A DNA stretch of 64,000 bases from Luidia sarsii (GCA_949987565.1 OX465115.1:7218566-7282565); one strand, 5' to 3'. Positions 35,216 through 46,140 are shown, counted from the stretch's first letter. A program made the numbers and translations. The notes: a model not told the origin generated them from the letters alone.

Positions 35216-36292
35216 CACTGGTCTGGATGTACGTAAAGACAGCTCCAAAAACTTGTCCAAAATGTCCCATAACACCATAATACCAATATGCTTTTGATTC
35301 TTTGTTGCCACAATGACTAGAGCAGATCAAGTAACCTGTTGGTTTGTTGCCATTTACAACTACAGTGTACTCACTATTGGATGAGGGCCTGGCTGCCATG
35401 ATATAGTGATGAGGTGTGTGTTTATTTGCACTAGAAATTTTTCAGTGTTTAGGCTGACACATCTACACAACGATAGGTCCCTTGCCAATGATTTTTACTA
35501 TGTTGTGAAGTACAAATAATCATAGACTGGTTTGTTTTGACTTATTCTGTTTCTTTCTTTGATCTATGAAAGTACCTATCATGGCAGTTATTTTTTTTCA
35601 TGGAGTAATACCCGATTATCATGTGCTCAGAATTTGAAATGTTCAAATGTTAAACTGCAGTTTGCATTATATGAGTTGTAACCATGAGAATGATTATCTT
35701 TCACAACTCGTGTGCTGTAACGATATGTACCTTGTGTGCATAAACGTATAGTCAGTTCTTTCATCATATGTTATTACTTATTTCTTTTTATAATCTATCT
35801 AATATTTCTCTTAAATTTCTGATTATTTCATGTTTGATTTGGGTTTCTGTTCATTTCGTTGCATTCATCTCTAAAAATCCAGAAAGCCTCAGCTTTTTCC
35901 CAAGGGTTTGACCAAGGCCGCCCCTAAAAACTGAATCTTTTTACCAACTGCATAAATAATATTCCATGGGGGTTAATTGTCTCTTCTTTTTTTTTGGGGG
36001 GGGGGGGGTCTTGCGGGAGAAATTCACTTGGTGTCTTTTTTAATATTGATAATTCTCTCTCTTTCTAATGCAAACCAGACACAATGTTGATGCTCCTACA
36101 TTATGTTAGGAGGAATACCACAATGAAGAGGTGTAGACTGATGTCAAGACTTGTTGCCTCTTTTCCACAGATGAAGCATAGGTTTTAGACAGTCTGCCTG
36201 TAATTTCTAAAAAAGTATGGGCAAACCCCTTTCACAAATGACTCAGAAGCCCTTTTCACACTACAGAGCGAATCCCCGGGGAATAAATCCCC

Positions 36293-36296
36293 ACCG
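36293..36296. other. Junction between segmental duplication copies A and B
   Basis: Sequence to 36292 aligns with copy B up to about 43731. From 36297 the sequence is the module of 26468/27911, i.e. the start of copy B. Copies A and B therefore abut head to tail here. Confidence 0.75.
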
Positions 36297-36836
36297 CCTC
36301 ATCAGTGATTGATGCCCATGTGCACTGCATCACCAAGACTTGTTCTGAAACGAAGGGCTTCTAACAGCTCTGAAAAGTGGATGGGGCACCATTTGCAACG
36401 AATGAAGTGTGACTGAACCCAAGCTCACTAGGGGGGATGGTGGTCTCCCCCCTCCCATGCTAGGGAGCATTTTCATGTTTGTGATCATGCCATTTGGTGC
36501 ATATTAGGGTGTAGGCACATTGTAACCCGAGCTTACGAAAGGGGATGGTGGTCTCCCCCTCCCATGCTAGGGAGCATTTTCATGCTTGTGATCATGCCAT
36601 TTGGTGCATATTATGGTATAGGCACATTATCCCAAGCTTACGAGGGGGGTGGTGGTCTCCCCCCTCCCATGCTAGGGAGCATTTTCATGCTTTTGATCAT
36701 GCCATTTGGTGCATATTATGGTGTAGGCACATTGCATCAGCTTCTCAAATGCACTTTGAGAGTAAGAAAAAGTATACAGGACCTATGAAAAAGAGTCCTT
36801 TCCTGCGATCCCTTTTTTGGGGGGAGGGGGGGTGAT
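36297..36836. repeat. CCTCACCAGTGATTGATGC module, fourth copy, internally triplicated
   Basis: Starts CCTCATCAGTGATTGATGCC. The middle part (from AACCCAAGCT to GGCACATTGTA) is repeated three times with a period of about 107 bp (from about 36416, 36523 and 36630). It ends in a short T/G run near 36820. Confidence 0.82.
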
Positions 36837-37768
36837 ATGATGGAGGTATCTATGAAGGAATTTGATGGCTATCTATCTGCCTCTCATCATCACCTCACAT
36901 GGAACCCTGACATTATTTATTCTCTAATTTCCTTTCAAGTCGAATCTTACTTCTTTAGAAAAACTGCTTTTGTTTCACATAGGGCCTAAAGGAACACATT
37001 TTGGTCACTTTTGCAACATGGCTTCTTTGGGGCAAGCCAAACTTCCTTTTGACTCCTTCCAGGCCTACAGTATAACCCAGCCTGCCCTGCTGTAGTCCTG
37101 TGAAAAGGTTTTGCCTTGTTTTCAGGATGGTCTTTGCAGAAAGCATTACCTCCTTCATTTCATTTCAGTACATCAGGAATGGCTTCTTATGAACAGCTCC
37201 TGATCAGCAGCCAATGTGTTGTACTGTCAAATTTACAAATTTAATCTCAAAGAGTTGAAACACCTAGCAAATGTGGTTAATCAAATACTTCTTCATTTTG
37301 GTATTCCTTTGAACTAAATAGCATCATCATTTGTGTTGCTTGTTGAGGTATTGTAATTTTTTTTTATTCCAACTGTCTTGTTTAACTTTATATTCTGTAA
37401 GAGGATGTGTGCATAATTATTGTAGCCTTTTGACGATGGGCATAGTCAGTGGAAAATATTTGTATCATGCACTTTCACATTGAGACCATGGTGTAATTGG
37501 TGAAAATTTAAATTGAGTATCCTGTACATATCTTACCATGGTATGTAAAGACAATGAGTACTTGATCTGAATAGGAAGTGCGGACCAGCCCCACCTGGTG
37601 GTAGGTTGGCCTTAATGCGCCTATTTGGTAAGGAGTAATCAGGTGTCAATGACTCAATTAAGTCTCAGGCTTTTTCAATACCGGTAACTTTTGTGCATGT
37701 TTTTAGGTTTACTTGTTATCAGCATGATGTAAGGTTCATAATGGGTAAATATGCTTTTGTTTTAAATG
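36837..37768. repeat. Segmental duplication copy B, left part
   Basis: Aligns to 27564-27747, 28526-28981 and, without the LTR element, 32442-32725. At 37479-37490 the sequence GAGACCATGG is the uninterrupted target of the LTR insertion in copy A. Confidence 0.85.
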
Positions 37769-38199
37769 ATGTATCTGGGGAAATGGGGGGGGGGGGGAAA
37801 TACATTCATACCTACATGTATTTCCCCAGGTTAAACTTTTTGTAATTGTGCTTCTATAGGCTTGTTACTATCTTGAAAATCTGAGCACATAATTCCAATT
37901 TTGTGTTCTCTGAATTGGTTCCCATACATCAACGTGTAACATTTTCTTCTTCTGATGTACAATATTCTCCGTGGTTTTGCCCTGATATCTTTCAGTTTAA
38001 AGGGGATGTGCTGTGCTCGGAATTTTTTTGTGGGGCAAAACATGCATCGACACATGATATAGACAAGTAAATTTAATTAGAAAGCATGCATCTGCATAAT
38101 TTCAGAATGCGAGGAAATAATTATGTTTAAAATCATAGTTTTCCCAACTGTACTTCAATCAAAAGCTAAACTGCAGCCATCGGGTACCGAGAGATGTCT

Positions 38200-38290
38200 C
38201 CCAAAAATGTCCGCCATGCAAAACTATCCGCTCCGGACACTTTTGCAAGTGCACTTGTGTCCGGGGCTATGCAAAAGTGTCCAACGTAGA
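38200..38290. repeat. GTCCGG inverted-repeat cluster
   Basis: CCGGACAC (38233-38240) and GTGTCCGG (38257-38264) pair around a palindromic CAAGTGCACTTG. A phrase ATGCAAAACTATCC here returns as ATGCAAAACCATCC at about 38895. Confidence 0.7.
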
Positions 38291-38839
38291 CGTATGTACT
38301 AAACCAAGCACGTACCGGGTACATGCACCGTACGTACATGTAGATGCACATGCAGCGTGAATATTCAAGTTCCATTGGGATTGCAGCTTCCTGCAATGGT
38401 TTTATCGCTTTTTTCTTCTATTGTGTTGGTTGGGGCCGTTGAGTTTGAAAGGCTCACTCTCTTCAACTGGAGTGAAATGTACCATAGTGTCTATGGAGTG
38501 GTCATGATAATGTCCACTTTTAAAAATATAGTCACACAATGAGTGAAAACTCATCAGATTTAGTTGCATGAAATTATTACTAGAAATAGATAAACTTTAT
38601 CATTCATGCCTGTAGTAATCTTTCACTCCAGGGAATGACATGGAACAGCCAACCTGACCAATCAGGTGCCAGAATGCCATTCTGTGACATCACGCCGACC
38701 AAGTGAATTCTAAATCTTTCAACATAAGCTTCAATCTGGTATGTGTACTTCAGTCCAGTCAACCATCTGGGCGTTTACTGCAAGGACCGTTTTGCATGGT
38801 GGTGAACACAATTGCATAATTGTGCGCAATGCACATTTG

Positions 38840-38965
38840 TCCGGACGGACACAATTACATTATGCAGCAGCGTCCTGGTGGATGTTATTGCATATGCAAA
38901 ACCATCCACCGGACGGTATTGCATATGCAATAATGCCCGCCGGATAGTATTGTACAGCGGACATA
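38840..38965. repeat. ATATGCAA palindrome cluster
   Basis: TTGCATATGCAA at 38888-38899 and the 16-bp palindrome TATTGCATATGCAATA at 38917-38932 lie 31 bp apart, with CCGGACGG and CCGCCGGA between and after them. ATGCAAA/ATGCATA words resemble POU-factor half-sites; binding is inference. Confidence 0.6.
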
Positions 38966-38997
38966 ATTGCATGCGACACCGCAATGATGTTTTGACG

Positions 38998-39022
38998 TAC
39001 AGTACATGTACATGTACATGTG
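38998..39022. repeat. Short ACATGT microsatellite
   Basis: About four tandem TACATG words, of the kind scattered through the window. Confidence 0.75.
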
Positions 39023-39167
39023 TATACTTTACATATACAACAACAGGATGTGCTATCATGTCAGATTCACCAAAAAATTCTAAGATTTTTGCTATAACTG
39101 ATCATGACAGCGAGCAATAAATTTTCATGTCGTCGTGTTTGACAGACTGTACAATGCCGGCTTTCAG

Positions 39168-39588
39168 CAGAAGGCAAGTCACTGTGCACTATAAAGGCAA
39201 GTCATTGTGCACTAATTGTGTACTGCACACCCTCGAGTCCTGATTCCTCACAAAATCTGACCCCTCACCAGTGATTGATGCCCATGTGCACTGCATCACT
39301 TGGACTTGTTCTGAAAGGAAGGGCTTCTAACAGCTCTGAAAAGTGGATGGGCACCATTTTCAAGGGATGAAGTGTGACTGAACCCGAGCTCACTATAGGG
39401 GGGATGGTGGTCTCCCCCCTCCCATTGCTAGGGAGCATTTCCATGCCTGTAATCATGCCATTTGGTGCATATTATGGTGTAGGCACATTGTATCAGAAGG
39501 CAAGTCACTGTGCACAATAAAGGCAAGTCATTGTGGACTAAGTGTGTACTGCCTACCCTCGAGTTCTGATTCCTCACAAAATCTGACC
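39168..39588. repeat. Module copy flanked by 95-bp direct repeats
   Basis: 39168-39261 and 39494-39588 are direct repeats starting CAGAAGGCAAGTCACTGTGC and ending AATCTGACC, with about eight differences. Between them is a 5'-complete, 3'-truncated module (39263-39493) beginning CCTCACCAGTGATTGATGCC, the same start as the copy at 36297. Confidence 0.82.
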
Positions 39589-40154
39589 GTGTATTTGTTC
39601 ACAAATCTACCCCAAGAAACGAATACCATTAGGAAGTGTCACTTGGGAACTACTAAAAACTGCTCTCTGGGGAAGTTGTCTTGATAGCAATGACTGCCTC
39701 CGACAACACATTCTTTAGAAATTTGCATGGAACGTCACATTTTTGGCCAAGATTTTGTATGCTGCCCCTATATGTTGACATATTTTGATAATTGTTTGCC
39801 AATAGCCAAGGCTGAGTTTTAATAATGATAATAATGATACTGAACATTTCTAGAGTGCCAGAATCTGTCTGCAAAGACATTCCAGCCACTTAGAAACATT
39901 TTACAGAAATTAAAGACAAAAACTATTATCAATGAGGAGAACTACTAGGCTCCCTTCCACTAGTCTCTCCCTTGGCAACAGTTGTTCGCCCCCCTAGCTG
40001 TCAACCGCTTATGACTCACATGAGTGAGCACACACACAGTACACCCACAACTAGGATCCTGTGCAGCATCCCCTGTTCCTGCCTTTACAGTTCCCGCCTT
40101 CACCCTTCGCTGAGCTAATCCCCTCACCAGGATCCTTCTCTATACTACATAAGC
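39589..40154. other. Unrecognised sequence
   Basis: No gene or clear repeat seen. It includes a small ATAATG/ATAATA run near 39820. Confidence 0.5.
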
Positions 40155-40330
40155 CACACTCCCAGTAGTTGGAATCCGTCTCCTGAAGACGAGCAGAGTA
40201 CACTGTTCGAAACGTCGAGTTCCTCTGGTTCTTTTCAAAACCACACTTACTCACAAAAGATAATTTACATGGTGTCACCGCAAACCTAATTATCCTGCTA
40301 TTCTCACCATGCAAACCTTCAAATCTCATT
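40155..40330. repeat. Dispersed module with hammerhead-like CTGAAGA...CGAAACGTC
   Basis: CTCCTGAAGACGAGCAG, AGTACA and CTGTTCGAAACGTCGAG are contiguous. GAGCAG can pair with CTGTTC as a stem between a CUGANGA-type box (CTGAAGA) and GAAA. Core boxes of this form occur in hammerhead ribozymes, but an extra C sits before the stem here and stems I and III are not evident. Related sequence lies in every 6.3-kb unit. Confidence 0.4.
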
Positions 40331-40975
40331 AGGAGAACTACGATTGAACAATAAAACGAACGCATAAAAGAGCCGTTTGTCCAACTTCTTGTATGATAAT
40401 GCGGTTGAAACTATCATATAACTTCAATTTAACCCTGCATGGCACATCCTCTTTAACCCTCTCACTTTGTTACTATTACTACAGTAGAAACACCCATTCC
40501 CTTTACGACCCTGGTGAAAACACACCTTTTTAATTCATAAATTATATCCCATACTGTATCACAAACCAGTAGATCAAGGGAAGTGCACACAATGTTATTC
40601 CTTGTATGCTCGATCTCAATTGTTTGCATTGTTTTTCATGTATAATTTACAGTATTTATTCAAGTTCTGGTTGTAAAATGTAGACAGACAATGGGACGCT
40701 TAGAAACAGCTGTATTATATGTGCCTTTAAAATGTTTCTATTGTTTGTAAAAAATGACGTGCTAGTTGTTCTAAATGCATGCTAGTTGACCTAAAAATCC
40801 GAAGTTCCCGGAGATATTTATTGTTTCAATAAACAGTGACAACTAGCATGCATGCAACATGTATCTATACTGGTTGTCCTAATGCATAAAACACAGTTGA
40901 AATTGAAGATTAGTGTCACTAGTGGCCACAAAGGATTGTGGTGTGATGCTTTTCTAGATTGCCTGCAAGACCTAA

Positions 40976-41052
40976 GCAGCTTGGTGGTCAAATGGCTAAG
41001 ACAGCTGCTCTAGAAAGTAGGAGGTGCAGGTTCGAATCCTGCAGAAGCTGCC
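40976..41052 (+). pseudogene. tRNA-Ser-like module, copy B
   Basis: Better preserved than copy A. The acceptor strands GCAGCTT and AAGCTGC pair over 7 bp, the T-arm is GCAGG-TTCGAAT-CCTGC, and box A is TGGTCAAATGG. Two extra bases lie between T-stem and acceptor, and the anticodon stem is mispaired, so a functional tRNA is unlikely. Confidence 0.5.
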
Positions 41053-42057
41053 CATAGCATTCTTGCAGACAATGTGGAAAAGCACAGAGTAATACCAGCG
41101 CACCATGTCTGGCTGGACATTTCCACTTGACGTGACCAAAACAAATCCAAATTGAAAGTAGCCCTCAATGTTGGATAATAGAGAAAGAAACATGAAAAAG
41201 TAAAAGAGACCAGTCTTCTCTGAAACAATATTTTTGAAAATGCCAGGCCCTAACTGCCAACACAATAACAACCAAAAACTATCTAAGTTAAATCACAGAA
41301 ACATTGTATTACTACTGTAACCTAAATCAGCAACAAAGAAAGCATACAAATGTATTTTATAAATCCAAATTCATTAACTTGCTGATATAATAACTGAAAC
41401 TGGACCAGGGTAGTATATACCGTACATGTATTTCAGTGATGAGTGAAAGATGGTTCCAGAATGTGTTACCCTAAAAAGGTTCACAAAACTCATAAGCATC
41501 TCGCTGCGTGTAAAGCTCATGATAAAGCTCCTTTTGTTTTGAGATCTTGTAGTTGTACTGTACCTTACAGGGCCCTGCTTGAAATTGGAACACACATGGC
41601 TTGTGCCAGTCTGGACAGCGTGCATAGGCAACTTCATGATTGTCTGAAGATGTAAATGCTTGTCTGGCTGTGTAAAAAGGATATCCCCAGATCTGTTGCC
41701 CTCAAAACTAATCAGCATTGTTCTGCCTGTATTGCAGGAAGAATGATGCTAGTTAGCTGAGGTCATGCAGTCTAGGGACTAGGGCCGGCCTTCCTCTGAT
41801 TAGTATGTGCCTCAAATCAAAATCAGCACTGGTCTACCTGTATTGCAGGAAGATTGGTGCTGGTTTGCTGAGGCCATGCTGTCAAAGGACTAGGGCTGGC
41901 TTTTGCATAGTTTTTGTACATTTATCATCAGGGGTCCTGTCAGGTTAGAGGAAACTGCATCACCATTCAAAGCAAATCAAATAGATTCATAGGCCCTATT
42001 TCATCAGTGATTAAAAAGCAGCCCCCTGCATGACCTGCTGGGTGGAAAAACCCTTAA

Positions 42058-42352
42058 ATTACTGGCCACTTTTTGGTGTGGGGGTGTAACAAAATTGTTA
42101 ACAAATCTAAACAATTATTATTATTTTTATTTTTTTAAACCCACCTTGACTAGCCACTTTGTGGTGTGGTTGAAAAAAAAAAAAAATAGCCCCTATCTTG
42201 ACTAGCCACTTAGTGGTGTGGTGGGGAAAAAAACTTAACAAATAAATAAAAAAAATAATCAATAAATAAAGCCCCCACCTTGACTGGCCACTCTGTGGTG
42301 AAAAAAACACCCCAAAAAGCCCAGAACAAAAAAAAACTATCTTGACTGGCCA
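42058..42352. repeat. Hairpin minisatellite, short-monomer version, copy B
   Basis: Paralogue of 34870-35215, about five monomers with more decay. One has lost GGTGTGG. Confidence 0.82.
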
Positions 42353-42585
42353 CTGGTCTGAATGTATGTAAAGACTGCTCCACTTACTTCTCCAAAAATG
42401 TCCCATATCACCATTATGATGTTGATTCTGTGTTGCCTTATACCATTGACTATAGTGCAGATAGAGTAACCTGTTGGTTTGTTGCTATTTGCAGCTACAT
42501 GTATGTGTGTACATGTAATGCACTCACTCTTGGATAAGGGCCTGGCTGCCATGATAGTGATGAAGTACGTGTACTTTTGCACAAG

Positions 42586-42745
42586 GTGATATACAAAAAT
42601 GTTGCAAACTGCTTACTGACTAAAATTACCAAAAAGTAAATATAAAATTTAGTGGGCCTGACGTTTCGATCCTAGCAGGACCTTTCTCAAAGGCAGAGAA
42701 AGGTCCTGCTAGGATCGAAACGTCAGGCCCACTAAATTTTAGATT
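42586..42745 (+). mobile_element. 160-bp hairpin element, copy in B
   Basis: Same leader (GTGATATACAAAAATG), then perfect 46-bp inverted arms at 42643-42688 and 42696-42741 around a 7-nt loop, then four bases. It is flanked by a 14-bp direct repeat TACTTTTGCACAAG (42572-42585 and 42746-42759). The matching site in copy A (about 35420-35440) is empty, so this is an insertion independent of the one at 33128. Confidence 0.9.
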
Positions 42746-43731
42746 TACTTTTGCACAAGACATTTTTCAGTGTTTACATATAGCTAATTCGGCTGACCCG
42801 TCTACACAAACAATTGGTCCCTTGCCAATGATTTTTCACCATGTTGTGAAGTACAAATAATTATAGACTGGTTTGGTTTGACTTATTCTGTTTCTTTGAT
42901 CTTTGAAAGTACCTATAAGAATATCGTGGGATTTTTTTTTTCATGGAGTAATACCCGATTATTACCGGGGGTATGTGCTCAGATTTTGAAGTGTTCATCA
43001 TGTTACTGACAGTCTGATTCTGTCCCTTTGCATTATACGAGTTGTAAACCTAAGAATGATGATCTGTCAACTTGTGTGCTGAATCGATATGTACCTTGTG
43101 TGCTTACATGCTTAGTCAGTTCTTTCATCTTATATTCTTCTTATTTTTTTTCATAATTCATCTATTTTTCTTAAGTTTTTGATTATTTCATGTTGTATTT
43201 GGGTTTCTATTCATTCAGTTGCATTCATCTCTAATTTTTAATTCAAGAAAGTCTCAGTTTTTCCCCAAGGATTTGACCAAGGCCGCTAAAAAATGAATCC
43301 TTTCACCAACTGCATAAAACGTGAAATATTCCATTCCAATATGCCAAAAATCAATATGTTTTGTAGTTTTTGAAAACAGGCCAACATTTATGGATTTTTT
43401 ATTATTGTTATTGTAATTGTTTTTATTATTTTTTTGTGGGGGGGGGGGTCTTGTGGAACAAATTCATTTTGGTGTCTTTGTAATATTGATAAATGTCTCT
43501 TTCAAATGCAAACCAGACACATCAAATGAGTATGTGTTGATGCTCTTTTGTTAGGAGGAATACCACAATGAAGAGGTATAGACTGATGTCAAGATTTGTT
43601 ACCCCTTTTCCACAGATTAGGTTATATACAGTCTGCCTGTAATTTCTGAAAGTATGGGCAAACCCCTTTCACAAGTGACTCAGAAGCTCTTTTTCGCACT
43701 GCAGAGCGGATCCCCAGGAAATAAATCCCCA

Positions 43732-44620
43732 ATAAAATCCCAGGGACTTTTTACCCCACCAACACCCTCGCAACAGTTCACACTGGACTGTGCCCCATTT
43801 GGTAACTCCTGGGGACACTAGTTCCCGGAAATATGCATGGTCATTTCACACTGGCAATCAATCCCGGGGAATGTGTAAATGGAGGGTGCCACTTGGAAGT
43901 TCCTTTCGTCTACTGGGAAGTGCCTTTTCTAGGCCTGGTGTTGTCATCTTCTGTCAAGAAATTGTCTGCTAGTTGTCTACTAGTATTTGACCCCTGTTCT
44001 TTGATGCAATTTATTTGTTTCCACCATCTGGTTTTGCTTACCGGTACACCTGTACTTGAGACATCTGGGTTTGCTGTCAGTCAAGTACATACAGTATCGA
44101 CCTTTATACAATTCTGTCATCCCAGACATGGCCAACAACAAAACTTATGAAGTCTCTCAGCAAGTGGGATGGGAGAGAATCTTGGCAAACCGTGTTGCTT
44201 GAGCTTCTTCCTCTTCTTCAAACTCTCCTGACATGTGTTGGTTCCTATCTTGTTTGATGTCTCAAGGCAGACATTAATTTTGTTCAGCCTTGCCTGGCAT
44301 CTTAGGGGGGAAGGATTTTTTCCCGCCTGGCTTTGTGACCCCCACCTGGTCCTGTGAAGAGATTTTAATCCTTGTTTCAGGATCGAGCACACGGGCCAGT
44401 GTCTTCTTTTCTTTCTTTTTTTCATTGCTTTTCTTGAGTCCGATCTACATGTACCTTTGCATCTGTCTCTGCCTCTTTTGATTCATTTTCTTTTATTCAT
44501 TGCCACTTTTGTCAGTGGCCCTGTGAAGAGGTTCTTTGTTTCAGGGTCAAGCAAAGGATATTGACAATTTGTGTACAGTTTTCCTGTGTAATCCTCATCC
44601 CTTTTCGGGAGTATGACCTG
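43732..44620. other. Unrecognised sequence with a repeated TTTCAGG phrase
   Basis: The phrase GGTCCTGTGAAGAG...CTTGTTTCAGGATC occurs at 44350-44386 and, with variants, at 44518-44552, 46600-46635, 28595-28625 and 37095-37130, marking a dispersed repeat. Near 43690-43880 GTTCACACTGG and TTTCACACTGG words with GGGGAA motifs suggest eroded transposon ends. No gene recognised. Confidence 0.5.
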
Positions 44621-45577
44621 GGGCCAATTTCATAGAGCCGCTTAAGCGTTGTTTTTGCGCTTAAGCAGCTCGCTTAACGGTAACGCCATTTCATAACTAC
44701 CGTTAAGCAAACGTTTTGTTGCTGATGCGATAAGCGAGCTAAAAGTGTCTTTACGGGCCATTCTTGTGCATAAGCGAGGTAACATTCAGTAAAGATGGCT
44801 GAATGTAGACATGATCCTATCCCGAGGCAGACGGGTCTTTCGGAAAAGGAAAATCCACTAGAGTTCTTCACGCCTATACACAGATTTGGTCACGCTACAG
44901 ATTTCATCCGGCGACAATATTGTGAGGCTTGTGATATCATGTTATTGGGTGAATTGGGACATCCCACACAAACACCCACACTGTACATTGCATGAAAAAA
45001 TGATAAGGCTGTTGTTGTGCATACTATTTTTCAAGTACTGAATTTGCGTGGGTCGAAACTGTTGCAGAAATGGCATTGTATAGGAATCACAAACTCACCT
45101 ATTTCACCGAAACAACATCCTACTCAAGGGGTAATCATACGACCACGTCACCGATATACTGTCGTCAGAGATCAATAAAGATTTCAAACAAGCACAACTT
45201 CAACTCAGCCTTTGCAGCTGTCATTCCACCAAAATATAAACACAAGCAAAGTGCACGTCTCGTGCAGAGTACGCATGCAAAGTAACGCAGTGGAAAAGTT
45301 CCACCATTGAAGTTCATTTGAAATTCAGCCATTTTGTCAAAGTCCATGATTTTAATGTTCAGGGACCCTGCGCGATTGGCGCAAAAGATATCAGACTTCG
45401 CTTAAGCAGACGACCGTAAAATGGACGTGCGCCCATTTCATCACTTACTGTACGTTAGCAAGCGTCGAAAATTGCTTAACTGTGAGTGTAAAATACGCTT
45501 ATGCTTAAGCAAATTTTCTGTGCTTTAGTAAGCAGGAAAGCATTGCTTACAGTTAAGTGGCTCTATGAAATTGGCCC
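44621..45577. mobile_element. 957-bp MITE with TIR GGGCCAATTTCATAGAGCC
   Basis: The 19-bp terminal inverted repeats are perfect (44621-44639 and 45559-45577), and CTG lies directly outside each end, a possible 3-bp target duplication. Both subterminal regions are rich in GCTTAAGC palindromes. The interior contains a 66-codon frame (44795-44995) of uncertain origin. It is a non-autonomous or decayed DNA transposon; a 3-bp duplication would fit the PIF/Harbinger group, but CTG is not its usual target. Confidence 0.8.
44795..44995 (+). pseudogene. Open frame inside the MITE, possible transposase N-terminus
   Basis: 66 codons starting MAECRHDP. An ENPLEFF stretch, an FRR-type basic patch and a final GELGHPTQTPTL have a pattern loosely like the N-terminal region of Harbinger nucleases (the start of a helix followed by PT and a Ser/Thr). 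No catalytic residues are present and the frame stops soon after. Assignment is weak. Confidence 0.2.
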
Positions 45578-46140
45578 CTGTTGTTGTGGAGTTCAGGATT
45601 CGCACTGTTAATTTGTAGGGAGTAGATGTCATCATCCAGCATGGATCAGTGGTTTACATGGCTGTGAGCTCAAAGAGATCTACCAACACAGTGCAGTTCC
45701 CCAAGGCTCAAACTGCCTTCATGGGTGATAACCTGGTTGACAGTCTTCCAGATCCAGTCCCAGGATGTCATCCATATCCATGGACTGCTCACCCTTTCCG
45801 TCCCATCCTCAAGTACCCTCATGCAGCTCGCCTATGGGGTCTGTACCTTTGGCACCAGCCTGGCTTCCGGCTCTCGCATGGTGCACTCACCAGTGGCACA
45901 CCTGGGTGAACATCCCAATGTACCACCCTCCCTGGCAGTGCTGCAATCTCCCAACCTACATGCATCTAGTGTATCATGTTCCCTCCTAATCTGAGATAGT
46001 CCCTTCCTCAGAATTGCTCCTGCAAGGCTACTCCAACTTCACTCCAAGTTTGTATCCTCATTTTTTCTCAACCACTGAGGAAGTACAATATTTGGATATT
46101 TCTATTTGGCCACCTCCATATTATGTTTTAAGATGAACAC
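45578..46140. other. Unrecognised, relatively GC-rich stretch
   Basis: Three plus-strand frames of 74-89 codons overlap between 45649 and 45994; none resembles a family I know. TTGTATCATTTCAG at about 46155-46168 looks like a splice acceptor, but no supporting exon chain is visible. Confidence 0.3.

Larger units (their letters stand above)
32442..36292. repeat. Segmental duplication copy A, right part
   Basis: Collinear with 37485-37768 plus 40373-43731. Starting with CCATGGTGTAATTGGTG, both copies carry a tRNA-like module, the ACAGGGCCCTGCTTGAAATT block, a CCTTGACTGGCCAC minisatellite, a T-run/G-run and a TTTTCACACTACAGAGCG end. Copy A alone has the 160-bp hairpin element at 33128 and a tandem duplication at 34091. 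No gene is recognised. Confidence 0.88.
37769..40372. other. Roughly 2.6-kb block present only in copy B
   Basis: Interrupts the homology between TTTTGTTTTAAATG (37768) and GTCCAAC (about 40379). No terminal repeats or target duplication are visible. Near its left edge CTGGGGAAAT (37775-37784) and ATTTCCCCAG (37820-37829) are inverted around a run of Gs. It contains two GTCC-rich palindromic clusters, a module copy with 95-bp direct repeats, and a stretch related to 1189-1360. No gene is recognised; the longest frames are below 105 codons. Confidence 0.7.
40373..43731. repeat. Segmental duplication copy B, right part
   Basis: Collinear with about 32740-36292 of copy A at roughly the divergence of old paralogues. 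It carries its own 160-bp hairpin element and lacks the 34091 duplication and the element at 33128. Confidence 0.88.

Noticed and set aside
40976..41052. Functional tRNA-Ser gene
   Set aside because: The anticodon stem does not pair, extra bases lie next to the acceptor stem, and the paralogue at 33531 is decayed.
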